Assembly: GCA_937871915.1 (NCBI GenBank)
Contig: CALMPG010000095.1
Coordinates: 1-64,000, forward strand
From: an uncultured Phycisphaerales bacterium
GTDB lineage: Bacteria; Planctomycetota; Phycisphaerae; Phycisphaerales; UBA1924
Length of the DNA: 64,000 nucleotides
Reading direction: 5' to 3'
How positions within the stretch are numbered: the stretch's first letter is position 1; each line of letters begins with the position of its first letter. The translations under genes were made by a program, and so were the position numbers. Of this stretch, positions 28,617-40,700 are shown one piece after another. The notes below the pieces were generated by a model, which saw only the letters and a list, made by a program, of their open reading frames with translations, did not search any database and was not told where the DNA came from.

Positions 28617-29212
28617 CAGCGATGTCCTCCGATGCGTTTGGGTGCTTGGCCGTCGGTGCGTTGGCGTAGGCCTTCGAGGAATACGGACTCGAGCGTGAGG
28701 ACCGCGCGGAGGGGTAAGTCGCCTCCGGTGACGGCCTTGACTTTCTCGCCTCCCGGCTCGGGGGCGAGGTCGATGGCCGAGACCGCCCAGGCCGGTTGGC
28801 GGAGGTGCCAGCGGTCAAGAAACGTTCCCAATTGAGGCAGCGTCACCGCACCCAGAACGAGCGTGGCACGGCGAGTGCGGGCCTGCACGGACGTGCTGGG
28901 AGAGGTGCTTGAGCTCGACTCGGGCTCGGCCGAGAGCGAACTGAGGGCAGAAGCCGGGAGACCAGCGCTCGCCAGCGCAGCGCTAACTTCGGGCGCGAGA
29001 GTGCCGGTGGGCCGGGGCGCGGTCGCCCATGCTGGCAAGGAGTCCATGAGATCGGAGATGGTTCGGGCGTGGGACGCCAGCTTAGCAAGGCGCTCGTCCT
29101 GGGCGCGTTGGGCCGCGCGAGCGGCCAGCCACGCCCCGGCGCTACAGAAAAGAAGCACCGCGGAGATCAGGGCGCTCCCCAGCCAGAGTGTGCGAGGCGT
29201 TGGGAGGGTCAC
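28616..29212 (-). CDS. GspM-like inner-membrane protein of a type II secretion-like system
   Basis: 198 residues from a GTG that overlaps the previous stop. A short cytoplasmic start is followed by one transmembrane helix (SALISAVLLFCSAGAWLAA), a helical segment rich in Ala/Arg/Asp and a C-terminal alpha/beta part (ATLVLGAVTLPQLGTFLDRW and WAVSAIDLAPE). This one-TM, coiled-coil, ferredoxin-like layout matches GspM/PilO proteins, but sequence similarity is low. The assignment rests mainly on operon order. Confidence 0.5.
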   Translation of the reverse strand: MTLPTPRTLWLGSALISAVLLFCSAGAWLAARAAQRAQDERLAKLASHARTISDLMDSLPAWATAPRPTGTLAPEVSAALASAGLPASALSSLSAEPESSSSTSPSTSVQARTRRATLVLGAVTLPQLGTFLDRWHLRQPAWAVSAIDLAPEPGGEKVKAVTGGDLPLRAVLTLESVFLEGLRQRTDGQAPKRIGGHR

Positions 29213-30072
29213 TTGGCGCCTCCGGGCGATGGACGTAGGTGGAGGGACAGACGAGTGACGGTCCCGGCGGAGCTGAGTCGCGGCTCGTCGATGACGTAGC
29301 CCGGCGGCGGCTTGAACGCGGCGAGGAGCGGAGCGGCATCGCCATCGAGCACCACGGAGAGCGAGATGCCGTCGGGCGTGATGGAGATCGATTGCGGCTT
29401 GGAGGGAACGCTCGTTGGCCAGGACTTGAGCAGTTCGGCGAGAGCGGGCGAGGCGTCGGTGGGAGGGCGCACCCGGCGAGCGGCGTCGGCGATGGCCTGC
29501 ATGGCGCGGGCGTTTCGGGCCAGGGCATCGTCGCGGTGTTCCGGAGCTGACCGCAGGATCTCGTCGGACGCTCTCGCGGCTGCGGCGCCCGCGGCGCTGG
29601 CGCAAACGCCGCGGCGAACGAGACCGGCGGCAAGCAGAGCGGCGCAGAACAGGAGCGTGAGAGCGAAGTGCGCATGGCGGGCGCGCCGGACCGCGCGGAC
29701 AGGGGCGGGCTCGAACTCCCCAACGAGGAGGTTCAGGTCGTTGACGCTGGCGCCGGCCCCAGTCCCGGGAGGGAGCGCGGCGGGCTTGAGTTCCAGCATG
29801 GATGCGTCAAGCTCGGCAAGGGCCGCGCGAGGCACAGCGCAGATGAGCACCCGGTCGGTGTCGAGTCGCGCGGCGACGGGGTGTACGTCCGCAAGCTCAA
29901 CCGGAAGTTGCTCGGCGAGCGGTGCGAGCAGTCCGGGCGGGAGCGGACCGCGTCCGGACCAGCCGCACGCATCCAGCTCCGCCCAGTAGAAACACTCCGG
30001 AGGCCAGACCGTGACCTTCGCGGCGGCGGCACCCGTATTTGGATCAGTCGCGGCACGATCGGCGGCGGTCAC
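29209..30072 (-). CDS. GspL-like protein of a type II secretion-like system
   Basis: 287 residues. It has a soluble N-terminal region (TVWPPECFYWAELDACGW, then the LPPGLLAPLAEQLPVE segment), a transmembrane helix around residues 136-153 (FALTLLFCAALLAAGLV) and a periplasmic C-terminal part with repeated short strands (SISITPDGISLSVVLDGD). This resembles the two-part layout of GspL, whose periplasmic domain contacts GspM. No diagnostic motif could be found, so the name is tentative. Start and stop overlap both neighbours. Confidence 0.45.
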   Translation of the reverse strand: MTAADRAATDPNTGAAAAKVTVWPPECFYWAELDACGWSGRGPLPPGLLAPLAEQLPVELADVHPVAARLDTDRVLICAVPRAALAELDASMLELKPAALPPGTGAGASVNDLNLLVGEFEPAPVRAVRRARHAHFALTLLFCAALLAAGLVRRGVCASAAGAAAARASDEILRSAPEHRDDALARNARAMQAIADAARRVRPPTDASPALAELLKSWPTSVPSKPQSISITPDGISLSVVLDGDAAPLLAAFKPPPGYVIDEPRLSSAGTVTRLSLHLRPSPGGAK

Positions 30073-30530
30073 GGCGAGCCTCCTGTGGACTCGCCACGCA
30101 GAGCAAGCACTCGCTCGCCGGCGCTGTCCCGAATGTGGACCTTGTCGAGGGTGATCTTCTCGACCTTGCGGCCGCCGATGGTGTCTCCCGCGTGAATCGC
30201 CAGGAGCTTGTCCTGGTCGGGGTCGTACACAAGAGCGGCGGGGACGTGCTGCTCGCCTTCAGTCGTGATGGCGATGAGTTGGAGCTTGAGTGGCGGGGGA
30301 GGGGGCGGCGGCGCGGGCGGGGCGGGAGGCGGGGGCGGGACGACCCAGATGGGCGTGCGGAAGGCGGCGAGATCGAGCGGTCTACGGGAGGACACCTGAT
30401 TCGCTGTGGGGTCAGACACTTGTGGCGGTGGAGCGGGTTTTGGTGTAGTCGGGGCTTCCGGGCCAAGAGAACCAACCGCCCCGGGGGGGGTCCGGACGGC
30501 GCAGAAGGGCTTGAGGCGCACGAGCGTCAT
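30069..30530 (-). CDS. GspC-like protein, HR domain
   Basis: 153 residues. The first third is Pro-rich (about 20 Pro between residues 30 and 85), and no clear membrane helix is visible, so any membrane attachment is unproven. The C-terminal 65 residues form the HR pattern LIAITTEGEQHVPAALVYDP then IHAGDTIGGRKVEKITLDKV, as in GspC/PulC, where the domain connects to the secretin. It overlaps the ATPase gene by four bases. Confidence 0.6.
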   Translation of the reverse strand: MTLVRLKPFCAVRTPPGAVGSLGPEAPTTPKPAPPPQVSDPTANQVSSRRPLDLAAFRTPIWVVPPPPPAPPAPPPPPPPLKLQLIAITTEGEQHVPAALVYDPDQDKLLAIHAGDTIGGRKVEKITLDKVHIRDSAGERVLALRGESTGGSP

Positions 30531-32224
30531 GTCTCCAGATCTCCCAGCGTCTCGATGACACGCGCGACCTCCGCCGCGGTCGTGAGGCCGGCGCGGACGA
30601 GGTCGCCGCCGGCTTCGCGGAGGCAAACCATGCCGGACTGCTGGACGACGGACTTGATCTCCATGGCGCTGGCGCGCTTGACGACCAGGTCGCGCAGAGC
30701 CGCGTCCATGACAAGGAGCTCGAAGACGCCGGTACGCCCCCTGTAGCCGGTGCCCAGGCAGTGCTCGCACCCTTCGCCCCGGCAGTCAGGGTGGAGCTTG
30801 CGGACCAGGCGCTGGGCCAGGACCGCGGCCAAGGACGATGCCACGAGAAACGGTTCGACACCGAGGTCGATCAGACGCACCACGGCGCTGGGAGCGTCGT
30901 TGGTGTGCAGCGTGGAGAGAACCAGGTGACCGGTCAGCGACGCCTGCACGGCGATGCGGGCGGTCTCTTCGTCGCGGATCTCACCGACCATGATGACATC
31001 GGGGTCCTGGCGGAGGATATGCCTGAGGCCTGTGGCGAAAGTGACGTTCTTCTTGGGATCGACCTGGGTCTGGGAGATGGAGAGACCGGAGGAGGACAGG
31101 TCGTACTCGACTGGGTCCTCGATGGTCATCATGTTCAACTCGCAGCCCCTGCCGGCGTGCTGGGTGTTGGTTGCCGCAGAGTTGACGGCGCTGATCCAGG
31201 ACAGGGTCGTGTAGAGCGTCGTGGTCTTGCCGCTTCCGGTTGGCCCGGTGGACAGGACGATGCCAGTGGTGCGGCTGACTTGGGAAAGGTACCTGGCCTC
31301 AAGCTCGGGGGGCATCCCCAGTGTGGCGAAGTTGAGCAGGTACGCCGAACGCGCAGGATCAAGAAGGCGGAGGACGACGCGCTCGCCGTAGGTGGACGGC
31401 AACGTGCTCACCCGGAGATCGATCCGCCTGGCGCCGCGTGACCCGCCGGAGCCGCCGATGGTGACGGCGGCGCGGCCGTCCTGGGGGGCCCGGTGCTCGG
31501 CCACATCCAAGCGGGCCATGACCTTGATGCGGCTAACGACGCTCGCGGCCAGCGATCCGGGCAACTCTCGCACCGTGCGCAGAGCCCCGTCGAGGCGGTA
31601 ACGCACCAGCGTCTTGTCGCGTACGGGCTGGACATGCACGTCGGAGGCGTCCCGCTGCAGGGCCTCGAACAAGATCAGGTCCACCAGCCGGACGCTCGGG
31701 GCCTTGCCGTCGAGATTGAGCAGATCGCTCTCGGCCTCGCGCACCGCCTGCGCCAGGTCGGCTTCCACGTCGCTGGAGCCCTCGACGAACTGGGCGGGCA
31801 GGTCGATGGCCCCAGCGATGGGCCTTTGCTGGCTAGAGTCCGACGCGGTTCGGGCCTGCTCGTAGGCTCGATCGATGGCCGATGCGATGATCTCGGCGGC
31901 GGCGAGCGAGGTCACGACCGGGCGCGACAGCCGCACGGAGGTGTTGAAGACCGCCGTCGAGCTTGTCTGCCCCGAGACGGCCAGCGCCTCACGGCCTTCG
32001 AGGCAGCCGAGACTTAAGAGCAGGTGCCTTCGTGCGTAGTCATGGGGAATGAGGCGCAGAAACTCCTCACTGGGAGCGGACAGCTCTGGGTTCTCTGGCG
32101 GCACTCGGTGTGCGGACGCCATCTCGTTGATATCCCCGGCTATTTCTTGGGGCGCTAGGATTACGCCCGCTTCGGGCTCGACCGAGATCGCCGGGTACGC
32201 GGAGTCGGCAACCCTTGTGCTCAT
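30527..32224 (-). CDS. gspE: Type II secretion ATPase (GspE-like)
   Basis: 565 residues. The N-terminal part is variable. The ATPase core has the Walker A STGPTGSGKTTTLYTTL, an Asp box, Walker B region MVGEIRDEETARIA and His box TGHLVLSTLHTNDAPSA. A Cys tetrad CRGEGCEHCLGTGYRG near the C-terminus is the zinc site of GspE/PilB enzymes. It overlaps the secretin and GspC-like genes by four bases. It powers pseudopilus assembly, but no pseudopilin or GspF gene is seen in this window. Confidence 0.9.
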   Translation of the reverse strand: MSTRVADSAYPAISVEPEAGVILAPQEIAGDINEMASAHRVPPENPELSAPSEEFLRLIPHDYARRHLLLSLGCLEGREALAVSGQTSSTAVFNTSVRLSRPVVTSLAAAEIIASAIDRAYEQARTASDSSQQRPIAGAIDLPAQFVEGSSDVEADLAQAVREAESDLLNLDGKAPSVRLVDLILFEALQRDASDVHVQPVRDKTLVRYRLDGALRTVRELPGSLAASVVSRIKVMARLDVAEHRAPQDGRAAVTIGGSGGSRGARRIDLRVSTLPSTYGERVVLRLLDPARSAYLLNFATLGMPPELEARYLSQVSRTTGIVLSTGPTGSGKTTTLYTTLSWISAVNSAATNTQHAGRGCELNMMTIEDPVEYDLSSSGLSISQTQVDPKKNVTFATGLRHILRQDPDVIMVGEIRDEETARIAVQASLTGHLVLSTLHTNDAPSAVVRLIDLGVEPFLVASSLAAVLAQRLVRKLHPDCRGEGCEHCLGTGYRGRTGVFELLVMDAALRDLVVKRASAMEIKSVVQQSGMVCLREAGGDLVRAGLTTAAEVARVIETLGDLET

Positions 32225-34581
32225 CGTCCACCCCCGATCACGCGCGGCTCGACGACCGGCCATCCCCCGTCCACGTCCGCCGCGGCGGTGTCCCGGTCGG
32301 AGATGTACTTCAGATCCTCGAAGCCACCCTGTCGGAGCACCGTGGCGCGGATGAATACGAAAAATCGCGTGTGAGATCGAGTGCGGCTGCGGTCCTTGAA
32401 CAGTTCACCCACCAAGGGGATGTGGCTGACAAGCGGTGTCTGCGTCGTGTTCTCGCCGTCGCTGGTCGCTTCGAGCCCTCCGACGACGACCGTGTAGGCG
32501 TCGGGAACCGTGGCGATGCTCTGGACCGTGTTCTGCTGTCGCGGTGGGGGCAGGTTCGGATTCGAGGCGGCGCCGGTAAAGGAACTGAGCGAGACGCTGT
32601 AGGTGAGCGAGAGATGGTCGCCTTGGGCGATCTGCGGCTTGACGGAGATGGTGGTGCCGGCGTCCTGGGTACCACCGAAGGAGGTCGTCGAAACAGTGGT
32701 CGAGGCATTGGTTGAGGCGAACGGCTGCTGAAGAACGCTGTTGAAGGTCGCCTGCTGGTTGTTGCTCACCAGCACTCTCGGACTGGAGAGCGAGCGTCCG
32801 TGATTGACGGATTCCAGCGCCTTGACGACAACGGAAAAATCGCCCGGGTCGAGCACCACGCCGGTGAAGCCCGTGGAATCGCCGACGGCCCGTGTCCGCG
32901 CCGCGCCGCTGCCCGCGGCGGTGGAGAGCCCGAAGAGGCTCGACAGACGGATGAGCGTGTCCCCCGTGATGTGCAGTTTCTCGAGCTCTACGCCCAGGTC
33001 AAACGATTGGCTGTCCGAGAGGCTCACGAGGAACGCTTCGAGCATGACCTGGGGTTGGCGCACATCCAGCGTCGGCAGCAACTTCTCGAGCTGGGCCAGC
33101 AGTCTCGGTTCGCCCACGGCGATGAGCGTGTTGGTCGGCTCATCGCTGGTGAGTGTGAGCGGCGCGGAGTTTGCCTTTGTGGAACCGCCGATCGTCGGGC
33201 GTGCCGGCCCACCGCCCAGCCCGGCCGGCATGAGCGATTCGGTAGGATTGGCCGACGCTCCGCTCGCAGCGCCGGTGGACGACCCCGATTGGCCACCCGG
33301 AGAGAAGGGGCGCGGCGTCGTTTGCGGGGCGACTCCTTGAGTTTGGCCCAGAGGACCCGGAACATTGGCGGGAGAGGTTGTGTCGGCGCCGACAACCTCC
33401 AGCGCCCCGGCGCGAAGGAGTTCCTCGACCACTTGCTGCAGTTCTTTCACCGGGCGGTTGCGAATCTTGAACGTCTTGACGGGTCGGCGGGCCTCCGCCG
33501 GAACGCTCGCGAGCCGCACCAGGAGTTCGGCTATCTGGTCGTGCTGGGCGATCGAACAGGTAATAATGAGCGTGCCGGTGAGATCGTCCTGCACGATGCG
33601 CCATCGGTCGTCGCCGCTCGGCGCACCGGAACCTGTACCGGCCGGCCCAGCCGATGGCCCGGCGTTCCCGCCTCGGACCGCCTGCTCGATCAGGTTGGCC
33701 ACCTCACGAAGCCCGAAGGGCCCGGTCGTGTACGTGCGGCGTTCCACCGGCTCGCGCTGGTCGGCATCGGCGATGATCCCCTCCCATTGCTCGACCAGCG
33801 CGGGCGGTGCGAGCAGCGTCAGCGTCGCGGCCCCTGGGACGGCGATCAGGTCTCCGCGTAGGTCACGCCCGCCAACTGACTTTCGCTTCTCGATGAGTTG
33901 CTTGACCAGCGCGGCAAGACGCGCCGCATCGACGTTGCGGACAGGAACCTGTCCGACCACCACACCGCCCTGTTCACCATCGAGCTGCTCGACGAGCTTG
34001 AGGGCCGCATCCAGATATGGGGAGAGATCGGCAATACTCACCAGGCCGGCCTGCTCGGCCTCGATGACGACACCGGCGGGTTTGGAGAGCACGAGCTGGA
34101 CCGCCGCGATCACGTCTTTGCTGGAAGCCCGCCGGAGTGGAACAAGAACCCGCCGAAATCCCGGGGTCACTGTCTTGGCCTCATCGGCACCCGGCGGCCG
34201 GATTGGCAGTTCGATGCGCTCCACGCGGGCCGTTTGCGCTGCCACGGCGAGCTTGACGACCGCCAGCGTCTGGTCGTCCCCCGCGCGGATGGTGGTCAGG
34301 CCCTGCTCGGCCAAAACCCGGTTGGTCAGCAGCCACAGGTCCGGGTCGCCCACGGGCTTGTCCTGCCGGATGGTGATCTTGGCCTTGACGAGCGAGTCGT
34401 CGTAGGTGATGCGCACCCCAAGCCGCTGCGCGGAGAGATCGATGAGACGTGCGAGCTCGACCTGCCCGCTGAGCACGACCTGTGCATGGGCACTCTCGCC
34501 GCACAGAAGCGCGGCCACCAGGAATAATGATGATGCCCGATGGGGCAGCGCCCGATGACGGCCCCGGCGGCAAGTGTTCAT
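32221..34581 (-). CDS. gspD: Type II secretion secretin (GspD-like)
   Basis: 786 residues from an ATG; a longer frame upstream lacks a signal. A Sec signal ends AQVVLSG. The first domain (LIDLSAQRLGVRITYDDSL) is an N0-type module, followed by N1-type repeats. The C-terminal 250 residues show the secretin pattern VLVSNNQQATFNSV and VAVGGLE/PLVSHIPLVGELFKD equivalents. The protein should form the outer membrane ring. It heads a co-directional, overlapping operon and is divergent from the giant YD-repeat gene. Confidence 0.88.
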   Translation of the reverse strand: MNTCRRGRHRALPHRASSLFLVAALLCGESAHAQVVLSGQVELARLIDLSAQRLGVRITYDDSLVKAKITIRQDKPVGDPDLWLLTNRVLAEQGLTTIRAGDDQTLAVVKLAVAAQTARVERIELPIRPPGADEAKTVTPGFRRVLVPLRRASSKDVIAAVQLVLSKPAGVVIEAEQAGLVSIADLSPYLDAALKLVEQLDGEQGGVVVGQVPVRNVDAARLAALVKQLIEKRKSVGGRDLRGDLIAVPGAATLTLLAPPALVEQWEGIIADADQREPVERRTYTTGPFGLREVANLIEQAVRGGNAGPSAGPAGTGSGAPSGDDRWRIVQDDLTGTLIITCSIAQHDQIAELLVRLASVPAEARRPVKTFKIRNRPVKELQQVVEELLRAGALEVVGADTTSPANVPGPLGQTQGVAPQTTPRPFSPGGQSGSSTGAASGASANPTESLMPAGLGGGPARPTIGGSTKANSAPLTLTSDEPTNTLIAVGEPRLLAQLEKLLPTLDVRQPQVMLEAFLVSLSDSQSFDLGVELEKLHITGDTLIRLSSLFGLSTAAGSGAARTRAVGDSTGFTGVVLDPGDFSVVVKALESVNHGRSLSSPRVLVSNNQQATFNSVLQQPFASTNASTTVSTTSFGGTQDAGTTISVKPQIAQGDHLSLTYSVSLSSFTGAASNPNLPPPRQQNTVQSIATVPDAYTVVVGGLEATSDGENTTQTPLVSHIPLVGELFKDRSRTRSHTRFFVFIRATVLRQGGFEDLKYISDRDTAAADVDGGWPVVEPRVIGGGR

Positions 34582-34780
34582 GGATGTGGCTCCGTGCCGG
34601 CAGCAGCATACTACCGCGGCGTCGCGCGCACGATGCACAGTTCGTCACCCCACTAGCGACATCAACCGACAGTCAGGAAAATTCCTGAGACCTTTGCAAC
34701 CGGGCACCCGCGTCCGTCGGTATTCTGTCCGAATTGGGACGTGAGGTTTGGTTCGAGCTCTGCGACCGGGGTAACAGATC
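34582..34780. promoter_or_regulatory. Shared divergent promoter region of the secretin operon and the giant YD-repeat gene
   Basis: About 200 bases separate two start codons facing apart, the only space available for promoters in both directions. No obvious inverted repeat or strong sigma-70 site was identified. Divergent placement makes co-regulation of secretion and cargo plausible. Confidence 0.5.
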
Positions 34781-37700
34781 ATGATCACAAGCTCTCCAAA
34801 GTTGGCTCCGCTCCGTTCGGAAGTCTGCGGTCAGGCGCGGCGCACGTGCTCGGGTCGGCCACTGCGACCGTCTCTGTGCCGGAAGTGGTTGCTCGGCGGG
34901 TTGCTCGGGCTCGGCGCGGTCACGCCTTCTCGGGCACAGACCTGCAGTCCGGTGCCCCCGGAACTTCAATCGCCCCCGATCTGCAGCCAGCCCATGGTCC
35001 GGGTGCCGCTGACCTCGACCGTCGGCGGGAGCACTGGAGACTGGTACGGCGGCATCCAGCCCGGCACCGCCTGGGACGGAAGATGGTGGGCGTGGAATGT
35101 CGGGCTGGGGATGTCACCCTGGCACTCCAACAACCCACAGGTGGCTCCGGAGGGGACCGCGAGCCGGACGGCGTGCGCGTCGCAAGACTCGGCCTGCTGG
35201 CGCCTCTCTGAAGACTCCATGCCGGTGCTGGCCGACGCGACTCGTCCGGTCTGGGGCGACACCCGCGGATTCCCGCTCAATTTGGACTTCTACAACCTCC
35301 CGGCCACGACCAACTTCCCGCCGTTGAGCCAAGAGGCTTGGGCGAGCACGGCGCCGTTCGTGAGCGTTCCCGGCGATCAGACCTACCGGCCTCTGTTCTT
35401 GGCGGATCGCAAGGTCGTCGCCGGCGTGGTTGACGCCATCACCGGCCAGCCCCTTATCCGAGAGCAGGACCTGGAGCTGCCCGTGGGGCGCGGCACGTAC
35501 CGGATGATCCGAACCTACGGCGGGAATGGCGACGGATCGTGCGGCGAGTTCAACAAGACCATCGACGGGCAGGGCGATCGTCTGGCCATCGGCAAGCTCT
35601 GGGACTGGGCCGGGACGGGCTGGATGATCTCCGAAAACCCCATTCTGCTCTTCGACGCCCAATACATCCAGCACGATCCGACGCTCCCGCCTCGATGCTA
35701 TCTCATACTCGACGCGCACCACAGCATCCCCTTCACGCAGGACGTGGCCACCGGCAACTACATTGCGCCGGCCTGGTTCGACGCCATTATGTCCTGGCAC
35801 GTGCCGGCAGGAACCGCCGTGGGCCACAAGGTCGACGCCACCGCGTCGCAGCCAGCCAAATGGGTCTGGGATGTCCCGCCGCAGATTCTGAAGGTGCGCC
35901 TGTATGGGGAGGCGGTGACCTACGTCTTCCATGTCAGCTACGAAGACATGGCCAAGCTGCCGGCGACCGGCAACTCGCCTGCGACGCGGCTCGATGCGCA
36001 CGCGGCGCCGCGGCTCACGCAGGACGATGGGGTAACAGTGCATGAGCCTGGAGCCGACGGCGGTGGTCTAGGCACCCCCTACGCCGCGTTCCTCGAGCGT
36101 ATCGAGGATCGATTTGGCAACAAGGTAGTGATCGATCACTGCCCGCACCGCAAGTACAGTGTCGATCCCGACCCGACGTGCGAATCCTGCGTGCATACCT
36201 GCGCCGAGAAGGGTCAGATCAAGACCATCCGGCTCTTCCACGCTGGGGACGACCAGAACCCCGACTGGACGCTCGTGTATGTGCATCGCTCGTTCCGAAC
36301 TTGGGCCCCCAGCCTCGACCAAGTTCCCTGCGCCTCCCCGCCGCTGCCTCCCGACGCCGCCGCGGGCGGAGCCCTGCAGGTCGGCTATGGGGCCAATGTC
36401 ACGGCGTCAAAGGACCAGGAATCGAAGTGGTTCCTCCAGAACGCCGTGCATGCGGTGTACGTGTACAAAGGCAGCGTCTCAGGCTTGCCCCAAGATGATG
36501 CCACGACAACAGCTTCACGTTGGACCCTTCCAGCGGAGGCCTTCGTCGGGGAGTATGCCGGCCCGGGCCCGGCCGATTTCCAATCGACGTACAACTCGCT
36601 CGATGACCAAGACACTACCTTGAACGGAGTGGGCTGGACCGAGCGCAAGATTGCCCAGCACTTGGGATGGGGCGTGCCGTCGGGCTGGACGTACCGTCTG
36701 CGCTACACCTACGACGAGACGCTCAAGCCCATCGCGGGCTGCACCAGTCCCGGCGATCACTACCGGGACATCAACGGCCTGTGCGTTGAAGACCCACACC
36801 CGCAGCCGTTCGAACCATATTTTCCCATCCCCTCGGTGACTCCGAGCTTGTACACGGCCTTCGGCGCAACGATGGAATCGGTGCCGCGCATCTTCCACTG
36901 GGGGACGCCGTTTGTGCTCGATACCGATATCGGGGGTGGCCCCGTCAACACGCGCATCAGCCCATGCCTGCTCAGGGTCGAAAAAACCGAGAGGCTCAAA
37001 GGCGCGAGCGGCCCTGAGGGCAAGAGCTACACGGGCTACGTCTACGCCACCCACCTCGACAAGCCCACTCGGCTCTTTGATCCATCGGCGCCGGAAACCC
37101 TCGACAATCACGCGACCGCCGCCGCGTTCGAGAAGGCCAACGTCATGACCGCCGACGACGACCACACGTACCAGCGGGTGGTTCCCAAACTCAAGCACAT
37201 CCTCCGCGACGATCGGCTGCGCGCAGCGATGACGGCCAACCAGAGCACAAGCATCAACAGCGTGTTCGACCCCGGCCTGCCCCCAAGCGACACCAATCCG
37301 GACCCGGTCCGGCCGAACCGGTTGTGCTACGCCCAGCAGGCCAATCTCACTTTGGACTGGTCTCCTATCGGTCGAGCGCCGCCGGGGTACGCAGGGGCTG
37401 GGGGACCGGGCGGGCCCTGGGTGGTGGGTGATCTCGTAGGCCACTGCGTCCTGACGCAGGTAGCTCGCAACCGGCTGTTCGTCCGGGATGCCACCACGGC
37501 GCTGGTCGGACGAGTCAAGCTCAACGATGGCGCCGCATCGGACGGTATTTACGACCTGGTGTATCTGGGCGTCCGCCCCATCAGCGATTCGGGTTCTCCG
37601 TTCCCGCAAGATTGGTCGCAGTTCGACGGTCTTCCCGGCCTGAGTTCGCAGGGCCTTTCGTATCCCAATGATCTGCCGGACGCCTACACGTTCTTCCCGT

Positions 37701-40700
37701 TCTCCTGGAAGCGGCTCGCGCGGAACAGCTGGGCCGACTGGAGGTATTCGATCGGCTCATCCAGTGGCGGCCTGCTCCCGTCCTCGCCGCTGGACCAGCC
37801 GGTGTTCATGACACTGGTCGACCGGCACGACGGCGCTTGCTTCGGCGAAGGAAAGGTGCAGGAGCGGGCACCCTACATGGCGCGATTCCTGTACTGCGGT
37901 GACGAGGATGGGATCAAGCGGCACGACAAGGATGGTCTGCACCAGGACATCATGCTGCCGCAGCAGCGGCAGCTGGTCGGGATCAACGCCGCGGGATTCC
38001 TGCTCTTTGAGCGGGGCTGGGACTATCAGACGCAGGGCGTCACCGCGGTCGGGCCGACCGAGCAGTTTGTCTACGAGGAGACTCACAAGCACACGGACTC
38101 GTCGGACGCGAGCTCGCCAGAGATTCTTTCGGGGTTGCGCTTGACAGAGCACCGCTCTCTCGGGTGGGGCGTGGGGTATGTCTACGACGTGCAGCATGGA
38201 CAAGTCTCGGGCGGTGGTTGCATTCCGGTTTGCACGGGGTCGTGTGTCCACCAGCAGCGCGGTCTGATCACGCTATACGACTACTTCGACTACGACGACA
38301 CGACCCAGACCCCCGCTCCGCACATCCAGACCAACCTGGTGAGCAGGATCCGGATCAAGGAGGGTCTGGCCGGGACTCCCAAGCGCTTGCAGGAGACGGA
38401 CTTCGACCTGAATGAGCAAGCCACACAGCAGCGCCGGTACCGGCTCGATGAGAGCGGCGACGAGCACCTGACCATGACGAGCAATCGTTATGTGCAGTAC
38501 TACCCACCGGATGCGAGCGATCCCGAAGCGCCCAAGAAGGTCAACTGGGAGAGCGTCTGGCAGTCGGCTGCGCGTCCCTGGCCGGGAGCGCCCTCCGAGC
38601 TCACGCCCTTCGAATCCACCTTCTACAACGACAAGGGACTCATGATCGGCCGGGCTTATGGCCTCTGCACGAGCATGGCCTCCAACGGTGTCGCCCAAGC
38701 TTCCGGCGGAGACGGCTCGACAATCTTCGTAGATGTAGATGGCTACAACGAACAAGGCCAGAAGATCGTTGAGATCGTCGATGCCGACATCCAGGACAGC
38801 CAAGGGAGTGGCGGGGCCGCCGCGGCGGCGCACCGGACGGCATGGGACCTTCTGCACACCGAGGGCGACACGCCACAGCCGCGTCTGCCGACGGCTGCGC
38901 AGCTCGATACCTTCGTGAGCGCGACGGCCGAGTACGCCCATCGCGTGGTCCCGCAGTCGATCGCGCATCTTATCCCACCGCTCAACCGGGCAACCGCGTA
39001 TGGCTATTCCGCCGACAACAACCTTGAGATCCTCGCCAAGCCCGGCGACCGATTCGACTTTTACGTCGCCCGGCCCGTCGGCGTGCCGGACGCCGGGCCC
39101 GAGGATCGTTACAGCCAGTTCATCCTGTCCACGGTTTACTTCGACGTCGCTCTCTCCGGGACGGCCGCATCCCCGACCGGAACGGCGCGCAAGGCCGGCC
39201 AGATCGCGACGGTGCGCGACGGCCGTCTCATGCGCAGCTGGAACGTCCAATGGCCAACCGGCTCATCATCGCTCGCCATCAGCGGTGGCATACCGGCGTT
39301 CGGCGATCCGAACTCTCTCGCGATGCCGCTGGCGATGTTCACCTCCTCGGCCAGCCTCGATCCGCCTCAGATTACCGGCGGCGGTTCCTTCACCGCTCTG
39401 GCCGCCGTCCGAATGCAGTATGACGAGCTGGGCCGTCCTAGTGGTGCCAAGGCCGTCGGCCTCCCGGTGACTGCGGCGGATCGTACCGAAGAGCTGGAGC
39501 GTGTGGCGACTTATACGGACTTCGGGCTTGTCGCCAAGCGGATCGAGCCATCGCAAACCCTCCATCGCACGGTCACCAACCCGCTCGGCCAGCTCATCGC
39601 CGAGTTTAAGGGAACCGGTGACAATTCCGACTGTTGGCAAGATGGCGGCCAAGGGAACGTCCCGAACAACATGGTCTTGACCGCACGCCACTTCTATGGG
39701 GATGGGATCAACAACATCCGCCAGCCGGTGCTTACCCGCCACTATCGCAACGCTCTGTACTGCGCCGATACGGACTACCACGGACACGGCAACAGCGCGT
39801 TCGCCTCGGATCGCACGGGCTGGGAAGATGCCTATGGCTATGACCGGCGCGGGCGCCGCTGCGTCGTCGAGATGTACGGAACGCCCACGCACGAACAGCT
39901 CGTTGGCGATCCGCGCCCCCAGCCCGACCAGACCCAACCGACCGGCTCGATGTACGGCGAAGCCGACTGGAACTCGGCCAATCCAAGTCGCCTGCTGCGG
40001 GCCGAGTATACCTGGTACGACCATCAGGATCGGGTCCGCTTCAACGCAACCTTCGCGCCCGCCGATGCGGAGGCGCTGCGAGGTCAGGGTGACGATAACG
40101 CGGTGAATCCACGCGCCCGCAACGTCTACGCAAAGGGTGATCCGACCGCCGCCGATATCTTGGCCTTCAATCCACTGCGGCTGACCGAGAATGTCTACAA
40201 CGATCGCGGCGAACTCGAGGAGGTCCTTGAATACGACGTAAAGGACTCATCGCGACAGGGCACACTGGCGCACACCTCCACCCGGATGTACTACGACCAC
40301 AAGGGACGAGTGATCAACCGGCTCACCGCGGGGGGCCGCTGGGAGCGAATGACCTACGACGCGATTGGCCGATTGGTTTCAACCTCCGTGCTGCGCGGCG
40401 AGATGATCGAGGTGCCCGGCGAGAACGCCTACGAGATCGAGCGCACCGACAACGTGTACCACGAAAACGGTCAGGTCGAGCGATCGTCGCATGTGGTCCG
40501 GGTGGTCCCGGCGGAGGATCCGTCGAGTATCGCCACCCTGATCGCCGGCCCGCAAGGCAACGCCGTCCGTTCCGACACGCTCACATGGTTCGACGACGAT
40601 GCCCGTCCCATTGCCATGGCAAGTTTGGGCACCGGCTCTCCCGGTTCTTCCGATGCGCCCAACGGGACTTTCTCCAATCAGTCGGCGGACCCGCCACCAC